The position numbers and the translations under genes are program-made. 64,000 nucleotides of DNA from Bolinopsis microptera (taxonomy: Eukaryota; Ctenophora; Tentaculata; Lobata; Bolinopsidae), in assembly GCF_026151205.1 (NCBI RefSeq), contig NC_087078.1, positions 19,828,265 through 19,892,264 on the forward strand, written 5' to 3'. How positions within the stretch are numbered: the first letter of the stretch is position 1; the number at the start of each line of letters is the position of its first letter. The notes beneath the pieces are model-generated. The model ran no database searches. It saw only the letters and a program-made list of their open reading frames with translations, and was not told where the DNA came from. Shown piece after piece: positions 20,952 to 35,300 of the stretch.

Positions 20952-23900
20952 CTGTAAACGTCATAGGTTTTATGATATTATTATGATGAGGCACATATCT
21001 CAATTGATGTTCTTTCAATAATGATTCAATCTTTTATGTATTATGTATTATGATGTGAAGAATGTATTATGATGTGAAGAATGTACGGTAAATACAAATG
21101 AATTTCATATGTCAAAACTATGCCCGGAATCACTTAGTGTATGAACTTCTTGAATCAGACAAATAGAATGGAAATCTCATTGTTTAGATGAGTATTGTTT
21201 TCAATACAGATGACTAAGTTACTAGGTTACTGTGATGAAAACAATGATAGTGGCTAGACTTAGTACCAGCACAGAGTACGTGTATAATAATAATCAATAT
21301 CTTTGTACTTTCTAGATCCAAGCTAGCCGCAGGTATTTAATTTTGATTTAACATCACGAAAACAGTGTCATATAACCGTTTATAACGGTTATATGACGGC
21401 GCACGTTCTACTGCGCACAGTATATCTTACATTCTCACCGGGGGTTTATTCAGAGTGTGTTTTAATTAAGGCCGGCAATATATTATGCAGACAAACATCA
21501 TAATTAGCAATATTCATGTGGAAATCATACCATCTAAATCTTATTAACGTGCCAAAATATGAAATTCGTGGAATTTGCTTTCATCACCAGGTATGTTAAT
21601 GATTGCCTAACTGACCAACTAATGAGACACCTACAACAGTTGAGGGAGCGTGATACCTGGGTGTAATCACCAGTCAACACCACATGGTTACAATCATTGA
21701 TTATGTAATTAGACAGTTACTTGGTTAATTAGACAGAGCGTGTTGTAATAATATAATATAATAACTCACGTTTTGAAGATGGGATCTCCCATCACGCGTA
21801 CCATCGAGGTTGTTACCTGGCAAACAGTAATTACCTGATTAGCTAATTAAGTAACTAGTTACCTGGCAAACAGTAATTACCTGATTAGCTAATTAAGTAA
21901 CTAGTTACCTGGCAAACAGTAATTACCTGATTAGCTAATTAAGTAACTAGTTACCTGGCAAACAGTAATTACCTGATTAGCTAATTAAGTAACTAGTTAC
22001 CTGGCAAACAGTAATTACCTGATTAGCTAATTAAGTAACTAGTTACCTGGCAAACAGTAATTACCTGATTAGCTAATTAATTAACTAGTTACCTGGCAAA
22101 CAGTAATTACCTGATTAGCTAATTAAGTAACTAGTTACCTGGCAAACAGTAATTACCTGATTAGCTAATTAAGTAACTAGTTACCTGGCAAACAGTAATT
22201 ACCTGATTAGCTAATTCATTAACTAGTTACCTGGCAAACAGTAATTACCTGATTAGCTAATTAAGTAACTAGTTACCTGGCAAACAGTAATTACCTGATT
22301 AGCTAATTAAGTAACTAGTTACCTGGCAAACAGTAATTACCTGATTAGCTAATTCATTAACTAGTTACCTGGCAAACAGTAATTACCTGATTAGCTAATT
22401 AAGTAACTAGTTACCTGGCAAACAGTAATTACCTGATTAGCTAATTAATTAACTAGTTACCTGGCAAACAGTAATAACCTGATTAGCTAATTAAGTAACT
22501 AGTTACCTGGCAAACAGTAATTACCTGATTAGCTAATTAAGTAACTAGTTACCTGGCAAACAGTAATTACCTGATTAGCTAATTAATTAACTAGTTACCT
22601 GGCAAACAGTAATTACCTGATTAGCTAATTAAGTAACTAGTTACCTGGCAAACAGTAATTACCTGATTAGCTAATTAATTAACTAGTTACCTGGCAAACA
22701 GTAATAACCTGATTAGCTAATTAAGTAACTAGTTACCTGGCAAACAGTAATTACCTGATTAGCTAATTAATTAACTAGTTACCTGGCAAACAGTAATAAC
22801 CTGATTAGCTAATTAAGTAACTAGTTACCTGGCAAACAGTAATTACCTGATTAGCTAATTAAGTAACTAGTTACCTGGCAAACAGTAATTACCTGATTAG
22901 CTAATTAATTAACTAGTTACCTGGCAAACAGTAATTACCTGATTAGCTAATTAAGTAACTAGTTACCTGGCAAACAGTAATTACCTGATTAGCCAATTAA
23001 GAAACTAGTTACCTGGCAAACAGTAATTACCTGATTAGCTAATTAAGTAACTAGTTACCTGGCAAACAGTAATTACCTGATTAGCTAATTAAGTAACTAG
23101 TTACCTGGCAAACAGTAATTACCTGATTAGCTAATTAAGTAACTAGTTACCTGGCAAACAGTAATTACCTGATTAGCTAATTAATTAACTAGTTACCTGG
23201 CAAACAGTAATTACCTGATTAGCTAATTAAGTAACTAGTTACCTGGCAAACAGTAATTACCTGATTAGCTAATTAAGTAACTAGTTACCTGGCAAACAGT
23301 AATTACCTGATTAGCTAATTAAGTAACTAGTTACCTGGCAAACAGTAATTACCTGATTAGCTAATTAATTAACTAGTTACCTGGCAAACAGTAATTACCT
23401 GATTAGCTAATTAAGTAACTAGTTACCTGGCAAACAGTAATTACCTGATTAGCTAATTAAGTAACTAGTTACCTGGCAAACAGTAATTACCTGATTAGCT
23501 AATTCATTAACTAGTTACCTGGCAAACAGTAATTACCTGATTAGCTAATTAAGTAACTAGTTACCTGGCAAACAGTAATTACCTGATTAGCTAATTAATT
23601 AACTAGTTACCTGGCAAACAGTAATAACCTGATTAGCTAATTAAGTAACTAGTTACCTGGCAAACAGTAATTACCTGATTAGCTAATTAAGTAACTAGTT
23701 ACCTGGCAAACAGTAATTACCTGATTAGCTAATTAATTAACTAGTTACCTGGCAAACAGTAATTACCTGATTAGCTAATTAAGTAACTAGTTACCTGGCA
23801 AACAGTAATTACCTGATTAGCCAATTAAGAAACTAGTTACCTGGCAAACAGTAATTACCTGATTAGCTAATTAAGTAACTAGTTACCTGGCAAACAGTAA

Positions 23901-25910
23901 TTACCTGATTAGCTAATTAAGTAACTAGTTACCTGGCAAACAGTAATTACCTGATTAGCTAATTAAGTAACTAGTTACCTGGCAAACAGTAATTACCTGA
24001 TTAGCTAATTAAGTAACTAGTTACCTGGCAAACAGTAATTACCTGATTAGCTAATTAATTAACTAGTTACCTGGCAAACAGTAATTACCTGATTAGCTAA
24101 TTAAGTAACTAGTTACCTGGCAAACAGTAATTACCTGATTAGCTAATTAAGTAACTAGTTACCTGGCAAACAGTAATTACCTGATTAGCTAATTCATTAA
24201 CTAGTTACCTGGCAAACAGTAATTACCTGATTAGCTAATTAAGTAACTAGTTACCTGGCAAACAGTAATTACCTGATTAGCTAATTAAGTAACTAGTTAC
24301 CTGGCAAACAGTAATTACCTGATTAGCTAATTAATTAACTAGTTACCTGGCAAACAGTAATAACCTGATTAGCTAATTAAGTAACTAGTTACCTGGCAAA
24401 CAGTAATTACCTGATTAGCTAATTAAGTAACTAGTTACCTGGCAAACAGTAATTACCTGATTAGCTAATTAAGTAACTAGTTACCTGGCAAACAGTAATT
24501 ACCTGATTAGCTAATTAAGTAACTAGTTCCCTGGCAAACAGTAATTACCTGATTAGCTAATTAAGTAACTAGTTACCTGGCAAACAGTAATTACCTGATT
24601 AGCTAATTAAGTAACTAGTTACCTGGCAAACAGTAATTACCTGATTAGCTAATTAAGTAACTAGTTACCTGGCAAACAGTAATTACCTGATTAGCTAATT
24701 AAGTAACTAGTTACCTGGCAAACAGTAATTACCTGATTAGCTAATTAATTAACTAGTTACCTGGCAAACAGTAATTACCTGATAAGCTAATTAATTAACT
24801 AGTTACCTGGCAAACAGTAATTACCTGATTAGCTAATTAAGTAACTAGTTACCTGGCAAACAGTAATTACCTGATTAGCTAATTAAGTAACTAGTTACCT
24901 GGCAAACAGTAATTACCTGATTAGCTAATTAAGTAACTCATTTTTTTAATTAATTAGTCAATCAAAAAATGCAGGTCTCTATAATTTATGAATAGATAGT
25001 ACTGGATTTGAGTGACGATAATATGTCCATACTTTGGAAGCTTTCATTCACTCACATCCCATGCCGTGGAAGAAAACTTAAATTGTAGGAAAAATATTGA
25101 CAATAAGTTGTGCAACTTACCACTACGATAGAGTTTCCAGCGAGACCTTTAGACTTTTTGTTCACTTTGAGGATGTACCGGCCTTGACAAGGAGTATTGT
25201 AGGAGGCTCGCTCCGCTAGGTTTATGTCGAAATATCCCAACTGTGTAGTGTTAGTTTGAAGCTTGTTAAATAAGAGAGATCCTTCAATCTGGCTGACGTT
25301 ATGTATATGTGAACCATCTCTTTCTGGGTTTGGTTTAGGGAGCTAACTTGCCACTATACTAACTATAGTAATATTTAATAGTGAAACCCCCCTTAATTAA
25401 TAGCACTATGTTTACATATGTCCAGGGTTCAGATCCAAAAAGAGATTGTTCACATATTACGTCAGCCAGATTGAACGATCTCTTACTGATATGATCCCAT
25501 AATTATAGACCATTTACATTTTACACATAGTACATAGCTATTGTCTAAAAATTACACGCAAGCTTTTTCAAGCGCCATCATCTTACTAGGCGACATATCA
25601 CATACGTAAAATGCGACTGATCCCTCAGCGTAGATCAACACCTTTAATGACATAAGTTCGACCTTTTATTTATAAACAATAAAGCAGAATATATTCATTA
25701 ACTGTTCATCAGCAGTAGTAGTAGTAGTAATCAGCAGTTAAACTGAACTATTTAACTTACCTTTTCAGAATCTTTTCCACCGTTTACTTCCTGAAATACA
25801 AATTTAAAGGATAACGATAATTGCATTGTACGTAGTAGTAGTAGTGATGCTACTAGTAGTAGTAGTAGTAGTGATGCAGATGTAGTAGTAGTAGTAGTAG
25901 TGATGCAGAT

Positions 25911-25946
<36 letters not shown>

Positions 25947-26038
25947 ATGCAGATGTAGCAGTAGTAGTAGTGATGCAGATGTAGTAGTAGTAGTAGTAGT
26001 GATGCAGATGTAGTAGTAGTAGTAGTAGTGATGCAGAT

Positions 26039-26071
<33 letters not shown>

Positions 26072-26221
26072 ATGCAGATGTAGCAGTAGTAGTAGTGATG
26101 CAGATGTAGTAGTAGTAGTAGTAGTGATGCAAATGTAGTAGTAGTAGTAGTAGTGATGCAGATGTAGTAGTAGTAGTAGTAGTGATGCAGATGTAGTAGT
26201 AGTAGTAGTAGTGATGCAGAT

Positions 26222-26257
<36 letters not shown>

Positions 26258-26349
26258 ATGCAGATGTAGCAGTAGTAGTAGTGATGCAGATGTAGTAGTA
26301 GTAGTAGTAGTGATGCAGATGTAGTAGTAGTAGTAGTAGTGATGCAGAT

Positions 26350-26385
<36 letters not shown>

Positions 26386-29300
26386 ATGCAGATGTAGCAG
26401 TAGTAGTAGTGATGCAGATGTAGTAGTAGTAGTAGTAGTGATGCAAATGTAGTAGTAGTAGTAGTAGTGATGCAGATGTAGTAGTAGTAGTAGTAGTGAT
26501 GCAGATGTAGTAGTAGTAGTAGTAGTGATGCAGATGTAGTAGTAGTAGTAGTAGTAGTAATGCGTATGCTACTAGTAGTAGTAGTGATGCTACTAGTAGT
26601 AGTAGTAGTAGTGATGCAGATGAACACAAAAATGAATTCATGTGCTATGTACAATATACATAATGAAAGTGTCTCGAAATTTAAGCTACTATCACCAGAC
26701 TTCAATAGAATTCTTCCGATTCGCGGTAATGACAACCAATTACCGCACGTAATGACAACCAATTACCGCACGTAATGACAACCAATTACCGCACGTAATG
26801 ACAACCAATTACCGCACGTGATTTGCACACAGTACAAGGAGGATTCCAAAAAGCTGCACACGCGTGATACTGATACTACTAGTAGTAGTATCACGCGTGT
26901 GCTAGTAGTAGTAGTAGTGATACTGATAAACGTGAGACAGGCTATCAGATTACAACTGATTTAAATTCTGGATCTCTCTCCAGCGTGTTCGAGTATGATG
27001 GTTTTCTTATCTTATCGCTGTATAAAATATAAGTAAATTTACTGGAAGAACTAGCAGATGAATCGTTAACTTGGGAGATCGTAATATGTTTTTTTGGACA
27101 ATCCTATGTTTTGAACTTTCACTTTAGATTACATTGATGAAAGGTCATCGTTTCACCACTTCGATCTGGAGTATTACTACAATATCAATATACAATATCA
27201 ATACTAACTTGCAGTTTCAACTGTGACTCAATGCTCCATTAATGTGTAAATTACTGGTTGTGTAAATTACTGGTTGTGTAAATTACTGGTTGTGTAAATT
27301 ACTGGTTGTGTAAATTACTGGTTGTGTAAATTACTGGTTGTGTAAATTACTGGTTGTGTAAATTACTGGTTGTGTAAATTACTGGTTGTGTAAATTACTG
27401 GTTGTGTAAATTGTAAAACTTGAGTCTAGAAGATTTAAACTACACCTCATTAAAGAAGCTTTGAAGTGGAAGTCGAACTCTGCCAGAGAAAGAAATAGCT
27501 CCTTGATCATGAGTATGACATTGTCTATACAATATTAGAGTGTGTAAGTATTGATGTAGCACAATATCTAGCAGTTCACCACAGAGCTACGAGCTTACAG
27601 TGTGACTGTAACACAGAGCTACGAGCTTACAGTGTGACTGTAACACAGAGCTACGAGCTTACAGTGTGACTGTAACACAGAGCTACGAGCTTACAGTGTG
27701 ACTGTAACACAGAGCTACGAGCTTACAGTGTGACTGTAACACAGAGCTACGAGCTTACAGTGTGACTGTAACACAGAGCTACGAGCTTACAGTGTGACTG
27801 TAACACAGAGCTACGGGCTTACAGTGTGACTGTAACACAGAGCTACGAGCTTACAGTGTGACTGTAACACAGAGCTACGAGCTTACAGTGTGACTGTAAC
27901 ACAGTGCTACGAGCTTACAGTGTGACTGTAACACAGAGTTACGAGCTTACAGTGTGACTGTAACACAGAGCTACGAGCTTACAGTGTGACTGTAACACAG
28001 AGCTACGAGCTTACAGTGTGACTGTAACACAGAGCTACGAGCTTACAGTGTGACTGTAACACAGAGCTACGAGCTTACAGTGTGACTGTAACACAGAGCT
28101 ACGAGCTTACAGTGTGACTGTAACACAGAGCTACGAGCTTACAGTGTGACTGTAACACAGAGCTACGAGCTTACAGTGTGACTGTAAGATGTTAGATGCA
28201 GGGTAAGATGTAAGATGCAGAGTAAGATGTAAGATGTAAGAGGCAGGGTAAGATGTAAGATGTAAGATGCAGAGTAAGATGTAAGATGCAGAGTAAGATG
28301 TAAGATGCAGAGTAAGATGTAAGATGTAAGATGCAGGGTAAGATGTAAGATGTAAGATGCAGGGTAAGATGTAAGATGCAGGGTAAGATGTAAGATGTAA
28401 GATGTAAGATGTAAGATGTAAGATGTAGAGTAAGATGTAAGATGTAAGATGCAGGGTAAGATGTAAGATGCAGGGTAAGATGTAAGATGTAAGATGTAAG
28501 ATGCAGGGTAATATGTAAGCGGCATGGTAAGATGTAAGATGTAAGATGCAGAGTAAGATGTAAGATGCAGAGTAAGATGTAAGATGCAGAGTAAGATGTA
28601 AGATGTAAGATGCAGGGTAAGATGTAAGATGTAAGATGCAGGGTAAGATGTAAGATGCAGGGTAAGATGTAAGATGTAAGATGTAAGATGTAGAGTAAGA
28701 TGCAGGGTAAGATGTAAGATGCAATGTAAGATGTAAGATGTAAGATGTAAGATGTAAGATGTAAGATGCAGGGTAAGATGTAAGATGCAGGGTAAGATGT
28801 AAGATGTAAGATGTAAGATGTAGAGTAAGATGTAAGATGTAAGATGTAAGATGTAAGATGTAAGATGCAGAGTAAGATGTAAGATGCAGGGTAAGATGTA
28901 AGATGCAGGGTAAGATGTAAGATGTAAGATGTAAGAAGTAGAGTAAGATGTAAGATGTAAGATGTAAGATGCAGAGTAAGATGTAAGATGTAAGATGCAG
29001 GGTAAGATGTAAAATGCAGGGTAAGATGTAAGATGTAAGATGCAGGGTAAGATGTAAGATGCAGGGTAAGATGTAAGATGTAAGATGCAGGGAAAGATGT
29101 AAGATGTAAGATGCAGAGTAAGATGCAGGGTAAGATGTAAGATGTAAGATGCAGGGAAAGATGTAAGATGTAAGATGCAGGGTAAGATGTAAGATGCAAG
29201 ATGAAGAGTAAGATGTAAGATGCAGGGTAAGATGTAAGATGCAGAGTAAGATGTAAGATGTAAGATGCATGGAAAGATGTAAGATGTAAGATGCAGAGTA

Positions 29301-32300
29301 CGATGCAGGGTAAGATGTAAGATGTAAGATGCAGGGTAAGATGTAAGATGCAAGATGCAGAGTAAGATGTAAGATGCAGGGTAAGATGTAAGATGCAGGG
29401 TAAGATGTAAGATGCAGAGTAAGATGTAAGATGCAGGGTAAGATGTAAGATGTAAGATGCAGAGTAAGATGTAAGATGCATGGTAAGATGTAAGATGTAA
29501 GATGCAGGGTAAGATGTAAGATGCAGGGTAAGATGTAAGATGTAAGATGCAGGGTAAGATGTAAGATGCAGCGTAAGATGTAAGATGCAGAGTAAGATGT
29601 AAGATGCAGGGTAAGATGTAAGATGTAAGATGCAGAGTAAGATGAAAGATGCAGGGTAAGATGTAAGATGTAAGATGCAGGGTAAGATGTAAGATGCAGG
29701 GTAAGATGTAAGATGTAAGATGCAGGGTAAGATGTAAGATGTAAGATGCAGGGTAAGATGAAAGATGCAGGGTAAGATGTAAGATGCAGGGTAAGATGCA
29801 GAGTAAGATGCAGGGTAAGATGTAAGATGCAGGGTAAGATGTAAGATGAAAGATGCAGAGTAAGATGTAAGATGCAGGGTAAGATGTAAGATGTAAGATG
29901 CAGGGTAAGATGTAAGATGCAGAGTAAGATGTAAGATGCAGGGTAAGATGAAAGATGCAGGGTAAGATGTAAGATGCAGGGTAAGATGTAAGATGCAGGG
30001 TAAGATGAAAGATGCAGGGTAAGATGTAAGATGCAGGGTAAGATGTAAGATGCAGGGTAAGATGTAAGATGTAAGATGTAAGATGTAAGATGTAAGATGC
30101 AGGGTAAGATGAAAGATGCAGGGTAAGATGTAAGATGTAAGATGTAAGATGTAAGATGTAAGATGCAGGGTAAGATGTAAGATGCAGGGTAAGATGTAAG
30201 ATGTAAGATGTAAGATGTAGAGTAAGATGCAGGGTAAGATGTAAGATGCAGGGTAAGATGTAAGATGCAGGGTAAGATGTAAGATGCAGGGTAAGATGTA
30301 AGATGCAGGGTAAGATGTAAGATGTAAGATGCAGGGTAAGATGTAAGATGCAGGGTAAGATGTAAGATGCAGGGTAAGATGTAAGATGTAAGATGCAGGG
30401 TAAGATGTAAGATGTAAGATGCAGGGTAAGATGTAAGATGCAGGGTAAGATGTAAGATGCAGGGTAAGATGTAAGATGTAAGATGTAGGGTAAGATGTAA
30501 GATGCAGGGTAAGATGTAAGATGCAGGGTAAGATGTAAGATGTAAGATGTAGGGTAAGATGTAAGATGTAAGATGCAGGGTAAGATGTAAGAAGTAAGAT
30601 GCAGGGTAAGATGTAAGATGCAGGGTAAGATGTAAGATGCAGGGTAAGATGTAAGATGCAGGGTAAGATGTAAGATGCAGGGTAAGATGTAAGATGCAGG
30701 GTAAGAAGTAACACTTCCCAAGGTGAGAACTGCAATATTTTTAATAGCACTCTACAGTCTACCTGTTAAAATATGCGCCACACAGCAGATTAACCATGTG
30801 CTGAATTGAAAATTCCCTCCTAAAATGTCGAATTTATAATGAAGAATGTGGACGAATGCCACAGAATGTAGTTATTAAATGTGTGTATTAGTGTGACTCA
30901 ACTATTTCTGAAACGTGTGAGATTATTTGTGCAGATTAAGTTACTTTTCACAGTTGTTTGGATTTCAACAGTGAACACGTCACTACAAGACACGTAGGAT
31001 AAAACATATTATAACTAACACTATACGTGTTAAACTGTACTGGCAACTAGCCAGGAATATTATAACTAACACTATACGTGTTAAACTGTACTGGCAACTA
31101 GCCAGGAATATTATAACTAACACTATACGTGTTAAACTGTACTGGCAACTAGCCAGGAATATTATAACTAACACTATACGTGTTAAACTGTACTGGCAAC
31201 TAGCCAGGAATACGTGTTAAACTGTACTGGCAACTAGCCAGGAATACGTGTTAAACTGTACTGGCAACTAGCCAGGAATACGTGTTAAACTGTACTGGCA
31301 ACTAGCCAGGAATACGTGTTAAACTGTACTGGCAACTAGCCAGGAATACGTGTTAAACTGTACTGGCAACTAGCCAGGAATGGCTCAGTACAATCACAGC
31401 TCTAGGTGTTACGATGCAAATATTTGCAGTTTTAAATTGTGTGCAATTTGCACACGGTTCTTATGTTGGAGGCATTTTCTAGAAGAATTTGTTCAGTACA
31501 TCCAGTTGCAACAGTAACTAAATAACTGGTTACTAGGTACACCCAACAAGTTGCAACAGTAACTAAATAACTGGTTACTAGGTACACCCAACAAGTTGCA
31601 ACAGTAACTAAATAACTGGTTACTAGGTAGAAATCATTGCTTTTTGCTGTTAAGTTCTTCGTCCTCACAGGGGTAGAGCCAATATATTTTCTACTAGGTA
31701 GTAGGGTGAAAGACGAAAGTTCACTAAGAATTTCACCACATAAATATGTATTGGTATAAATGTTTCCCACAACTATCTACAAATGACTCTAAGGCACATT
31801 GATAGTTAGTACACTGATGTAATTTCTTAATTTACAATCCTGATTTTTAGGTTCCAGATGAAACGAAAAGAAGACTTCGGTTGTGATTATATGTGATATG
31901 TGATATGTGATATGTGATATGTGATATGTGATATGCTTAGATCATAGTAAAATTGATCGGAAAATATCCGGGTATGACATGTATAAAAATGATAACTGAC
32001 AGTTTGAAACAGTGATACAAACAACACAGAGTTTGTCTTGTCCACGACAGTTGTTGTCTTGACAAGTATTTCTCAAAACTCTGTACAGTATTGAGTATTC
32101 TAAGCCAAACGAGAAATGATTCTTACAGTTCCTTTACATAATACATTATGCATATGATTTGACGATTTAATTGCTCAACATTTGCCATGAATACCCGGAA
32201 TAATAAGTTAAGAGACTTCTCACTTAATTGCGGAATGTATGTGGAATTGCGGAATGTATGTGGAATTGCGGAATGTATGTTCAGTGTCCACAACTCCTCA

Positions 32301-35300
32301 TCAGTCTTCATGAATAATGAATATTGCATCAATTACCAAGTATAGAAATGTAGACACTACAATTAAATTGATCAGTGTAAACAATAGCAACTACTTATAA
32401 CTAATTATTAAACGTGGTATTTAAAGAGTTAAAGCTATCGAACCTTTCTGACTGAAATAGTAAGATTCTTGTCTGTTAACCGGCCATTATCGCTCCTAAT
32501 TGAACACTGCAGTTCAAATGTCTCGTGCCAGTCTACCTTGTGATTTACAATCTTTTTCCTGTAAGGTTACGTAAATTTTATGTAGATAAATGTATTGCGG
32601 AATGCGGGGTGGGGAGCCGGGAGGGGAAGAGACAGAGAGGGGGGAGAGGGGGTTCATTTTACTTTATCTGGTTTATTAATAGTCCTATCCTAAAATCATA
32701 GTTAATAAATAACTTACGTAGCTGTCTGACCCCGGAATTTCCCGTTTGACAGCTTCAATTTCGCAAACAAATATCCGCTGAAAGATAAGGTTTTTAATAA
32801 GTTATAGAGAGGAGGGGGGGGGTATAGATATAATATGAGATTTGATACGAGATATTTTGATATAAGATATGATTAATTTCATTATATAATAATATTATGA
32901 CTGCGTAACTACGCTCTGCCACTAAGAAGCCACAATTTCTTCACGTTCAGTAGATCATATCAATACTCAATACATTTTCAGTTCACATTTCTTGATTAAA
33001 AGAATAAAGACTGTGTAACTCTCTACAGTACACTCTATTTACCTCCCTATGTGAAGCAGGAACACGGTGTTTTCAAGCTAAGCAAGTTAAAAACACGTGC
33101 CGGAGGGGACAAGAAGGTATTCTATCATACACTTTTACACGTGATACACTTTTACACGTGATACACTTTTACACGTGATACACTTTTACACGTGATACAC
33201 TTTTACACGTGATACACTTTTACACGTGATACACTTTTACACGTGATACACTTTTACACGTGATACACTTTTACACGTGATACACTTTTACACGTGATAC
33301 ACTTTTACACGTGATACACTTTTACACGTGATACACTTTTACACGTGATACACTTTTACACGTGATACACTTTTACACGTGATGTTATTCGTGATTTTCC
33401 TTCCTACGAACGATTAGGAGGATGCAAGCAGTTTTTGTTCAAGCATTTGGGGGTTTAAAAACAAGAAATATACTCTGCGGTAACACGGGGAGGGGGATCA
33501 TACACTAAGTACCGTACGTGACGTTGGGGGGGGGGGGGGTGCGGTGGGTCATATTTTTTTCCAAAACACAGTTAGTACATGGTACATTTCCCAGAAAAAC
33601 AGTTAGTACATGGTACTAAGGGGGGTGTTCAACCCCAAAAAACCCATTTTACCTCAAATAATTCGACTACATTGAAAAAAAACCCCCTATTAAATAGTGA
33701 GTATAATTTGCCCATTTCCCAATGTTTAATGAGCTGTTTAAAGCAATTTATGGGTGGGTATCTTATTTTATAGGCAAAATCATTTTTCTACAGAACTCAT
33801 ATACTGTGGAATGGACTCCCTTTACAGGTAAGACAGATTGTGTCTACAAGTGTTTTCAAAGCTGAGGTCACTAAGCATCTATGGAAATGTTTATTGGATA
33901 GTAGTGTGTAGTTTTGTTACGCGTTGATTATTGAGCTCTCTTATCTCATCTCTTATCGCTACAATTTAACGACGACTCAGCTGCTAGTTTGTGTCTGGTG
34001 CTGTACAATTCTGAATACATTATGGGAAATGTGGACTTTGACTCTACAATGTGGTCATGTAAATATTTGACCATGTTTGGTGAAGCTGCTAATGATCTTG
34101 GTATTTGGGCTGAGGAAGTGATGAAGACATTAAACTGTGATGAAGATAGTCATTTTACATTAGACAAGTTCAAGAAACCAAACAAGGACGTTTTAGTAAA
34201 GCACCTTTTTGATGCATTTCAGGGTATTATTGCATATAAGGAAGCTTTTCTAACAGCGACAACAAAACTAGAGGAAATGAAAAGTGACATGATTAATGCT
34301 CAGAAATCAGTTATTCAGTTGCAAGGGGAACTCTTGGACATTAAGACTAAGGATCTAGAATCAGTCCAGAGAACTGTTCAAACCGCTGTAGAAAATACTG
34401 TTCAAGCTGAGATTAAGTCTTACAGTGCTGCTGTGTCAAAACACTCCCCCAGCTCTGCATCCACTTTCACAGCAGAGAACTTGAAGAAAGTAGTTCAGAA
34501 TGTGGTAGCTGAAGAGGATCGCAGCAGAAATGTGTTGATTTTTGGTCTAAAGGAGGAAGCAGGAGAGAAACTTGGGGATAAAATCTGCGATGTGTTTGAA
34601 CAAATGGCAGAGAAGCCACGCTTTGAACTTTTGAAGCTGCTCGAATTGGGAATAAAGCTGCTGAAAAACATAGAGCTGTCAAAGTATCATTTGGAAGCTC
34701 TAGCACCGTTCATCAGATACTGATTAAAGCTAAAGAACTCAGACTGTCTCAGTGTTTCAAAACTGTCTTTATTTCACCGGATCGGTCGCCGGAGGAGCGT
34801 GAAGTACATAGACAGTTGGTTCTAGATTTGAAGAGGAAGGTCACGGAAAATCCTAATAAACGTTATTTTATCAGGACTGGTAAAATTTGTGAGAAAGATG
34901 AGTGAGATATAATAGTTTATTTCTTATCTAATAAAATAGATTTTACATATTTTTTGGCCATTTTTACATGAACTCTTACACTTACTGGGAATATACATGC
35001 ATTCTGGAGTTTTAAATTATCACTTTTGTCACCACGCCAGCCGCTTTGAAGTCGGCAATTTTTATTTTTAATAATATTGGTTGTTGATATAAGCGGGATA
35101 TAAATACTCTATTTCATTTCATTTCATTTCATTTCATAGTGAAACAACAGCCTAGCCTAGTCTCTTTGCTCCCCATATTATTATTATTTTTGTTTTATTA
35201 ATTTTTTATCTACCTTCCTATACTTTCAACATCATATCACACTTCACCCGCACACCTCACACATTAATGACCATATCAGACCTGTATCTAATGTATCTGG

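Noticed and set aside
22000-24900. Homeodomain-site enhancer made of TAATTA motifs in the 46-bp array
   Set aside because: TAATTA is expected in AT-rich repeats and the splice-site origin explains the unit better; no independent support.
21815-24938. CRISPR-like array
   Set aside because: The copies are contiguous 46-bp units without unique spacers, in an intron of an animal gene; no cas genes.
25752-26762. 336- and 262-codon Thr/Tyr/Leu-rich frames
   Set aside because: They come from the AGT/GATGCAGAT array in an intron; different frames give equivalent low-complexity peptides.
28163-30750. Two 852-codon minus-strand frames and a 379-codon frame
   Set aside because: They are translations of a 7-bp satellite with no stops; composition is a short repeating peptide and there is no domain or gene structure.
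33579-33773. 64-codon frame before the LINE ORF2 end
   Set aside because: It lacks LINE or other domain features and contains repeated GTTAGTACATGGTAC sequence.
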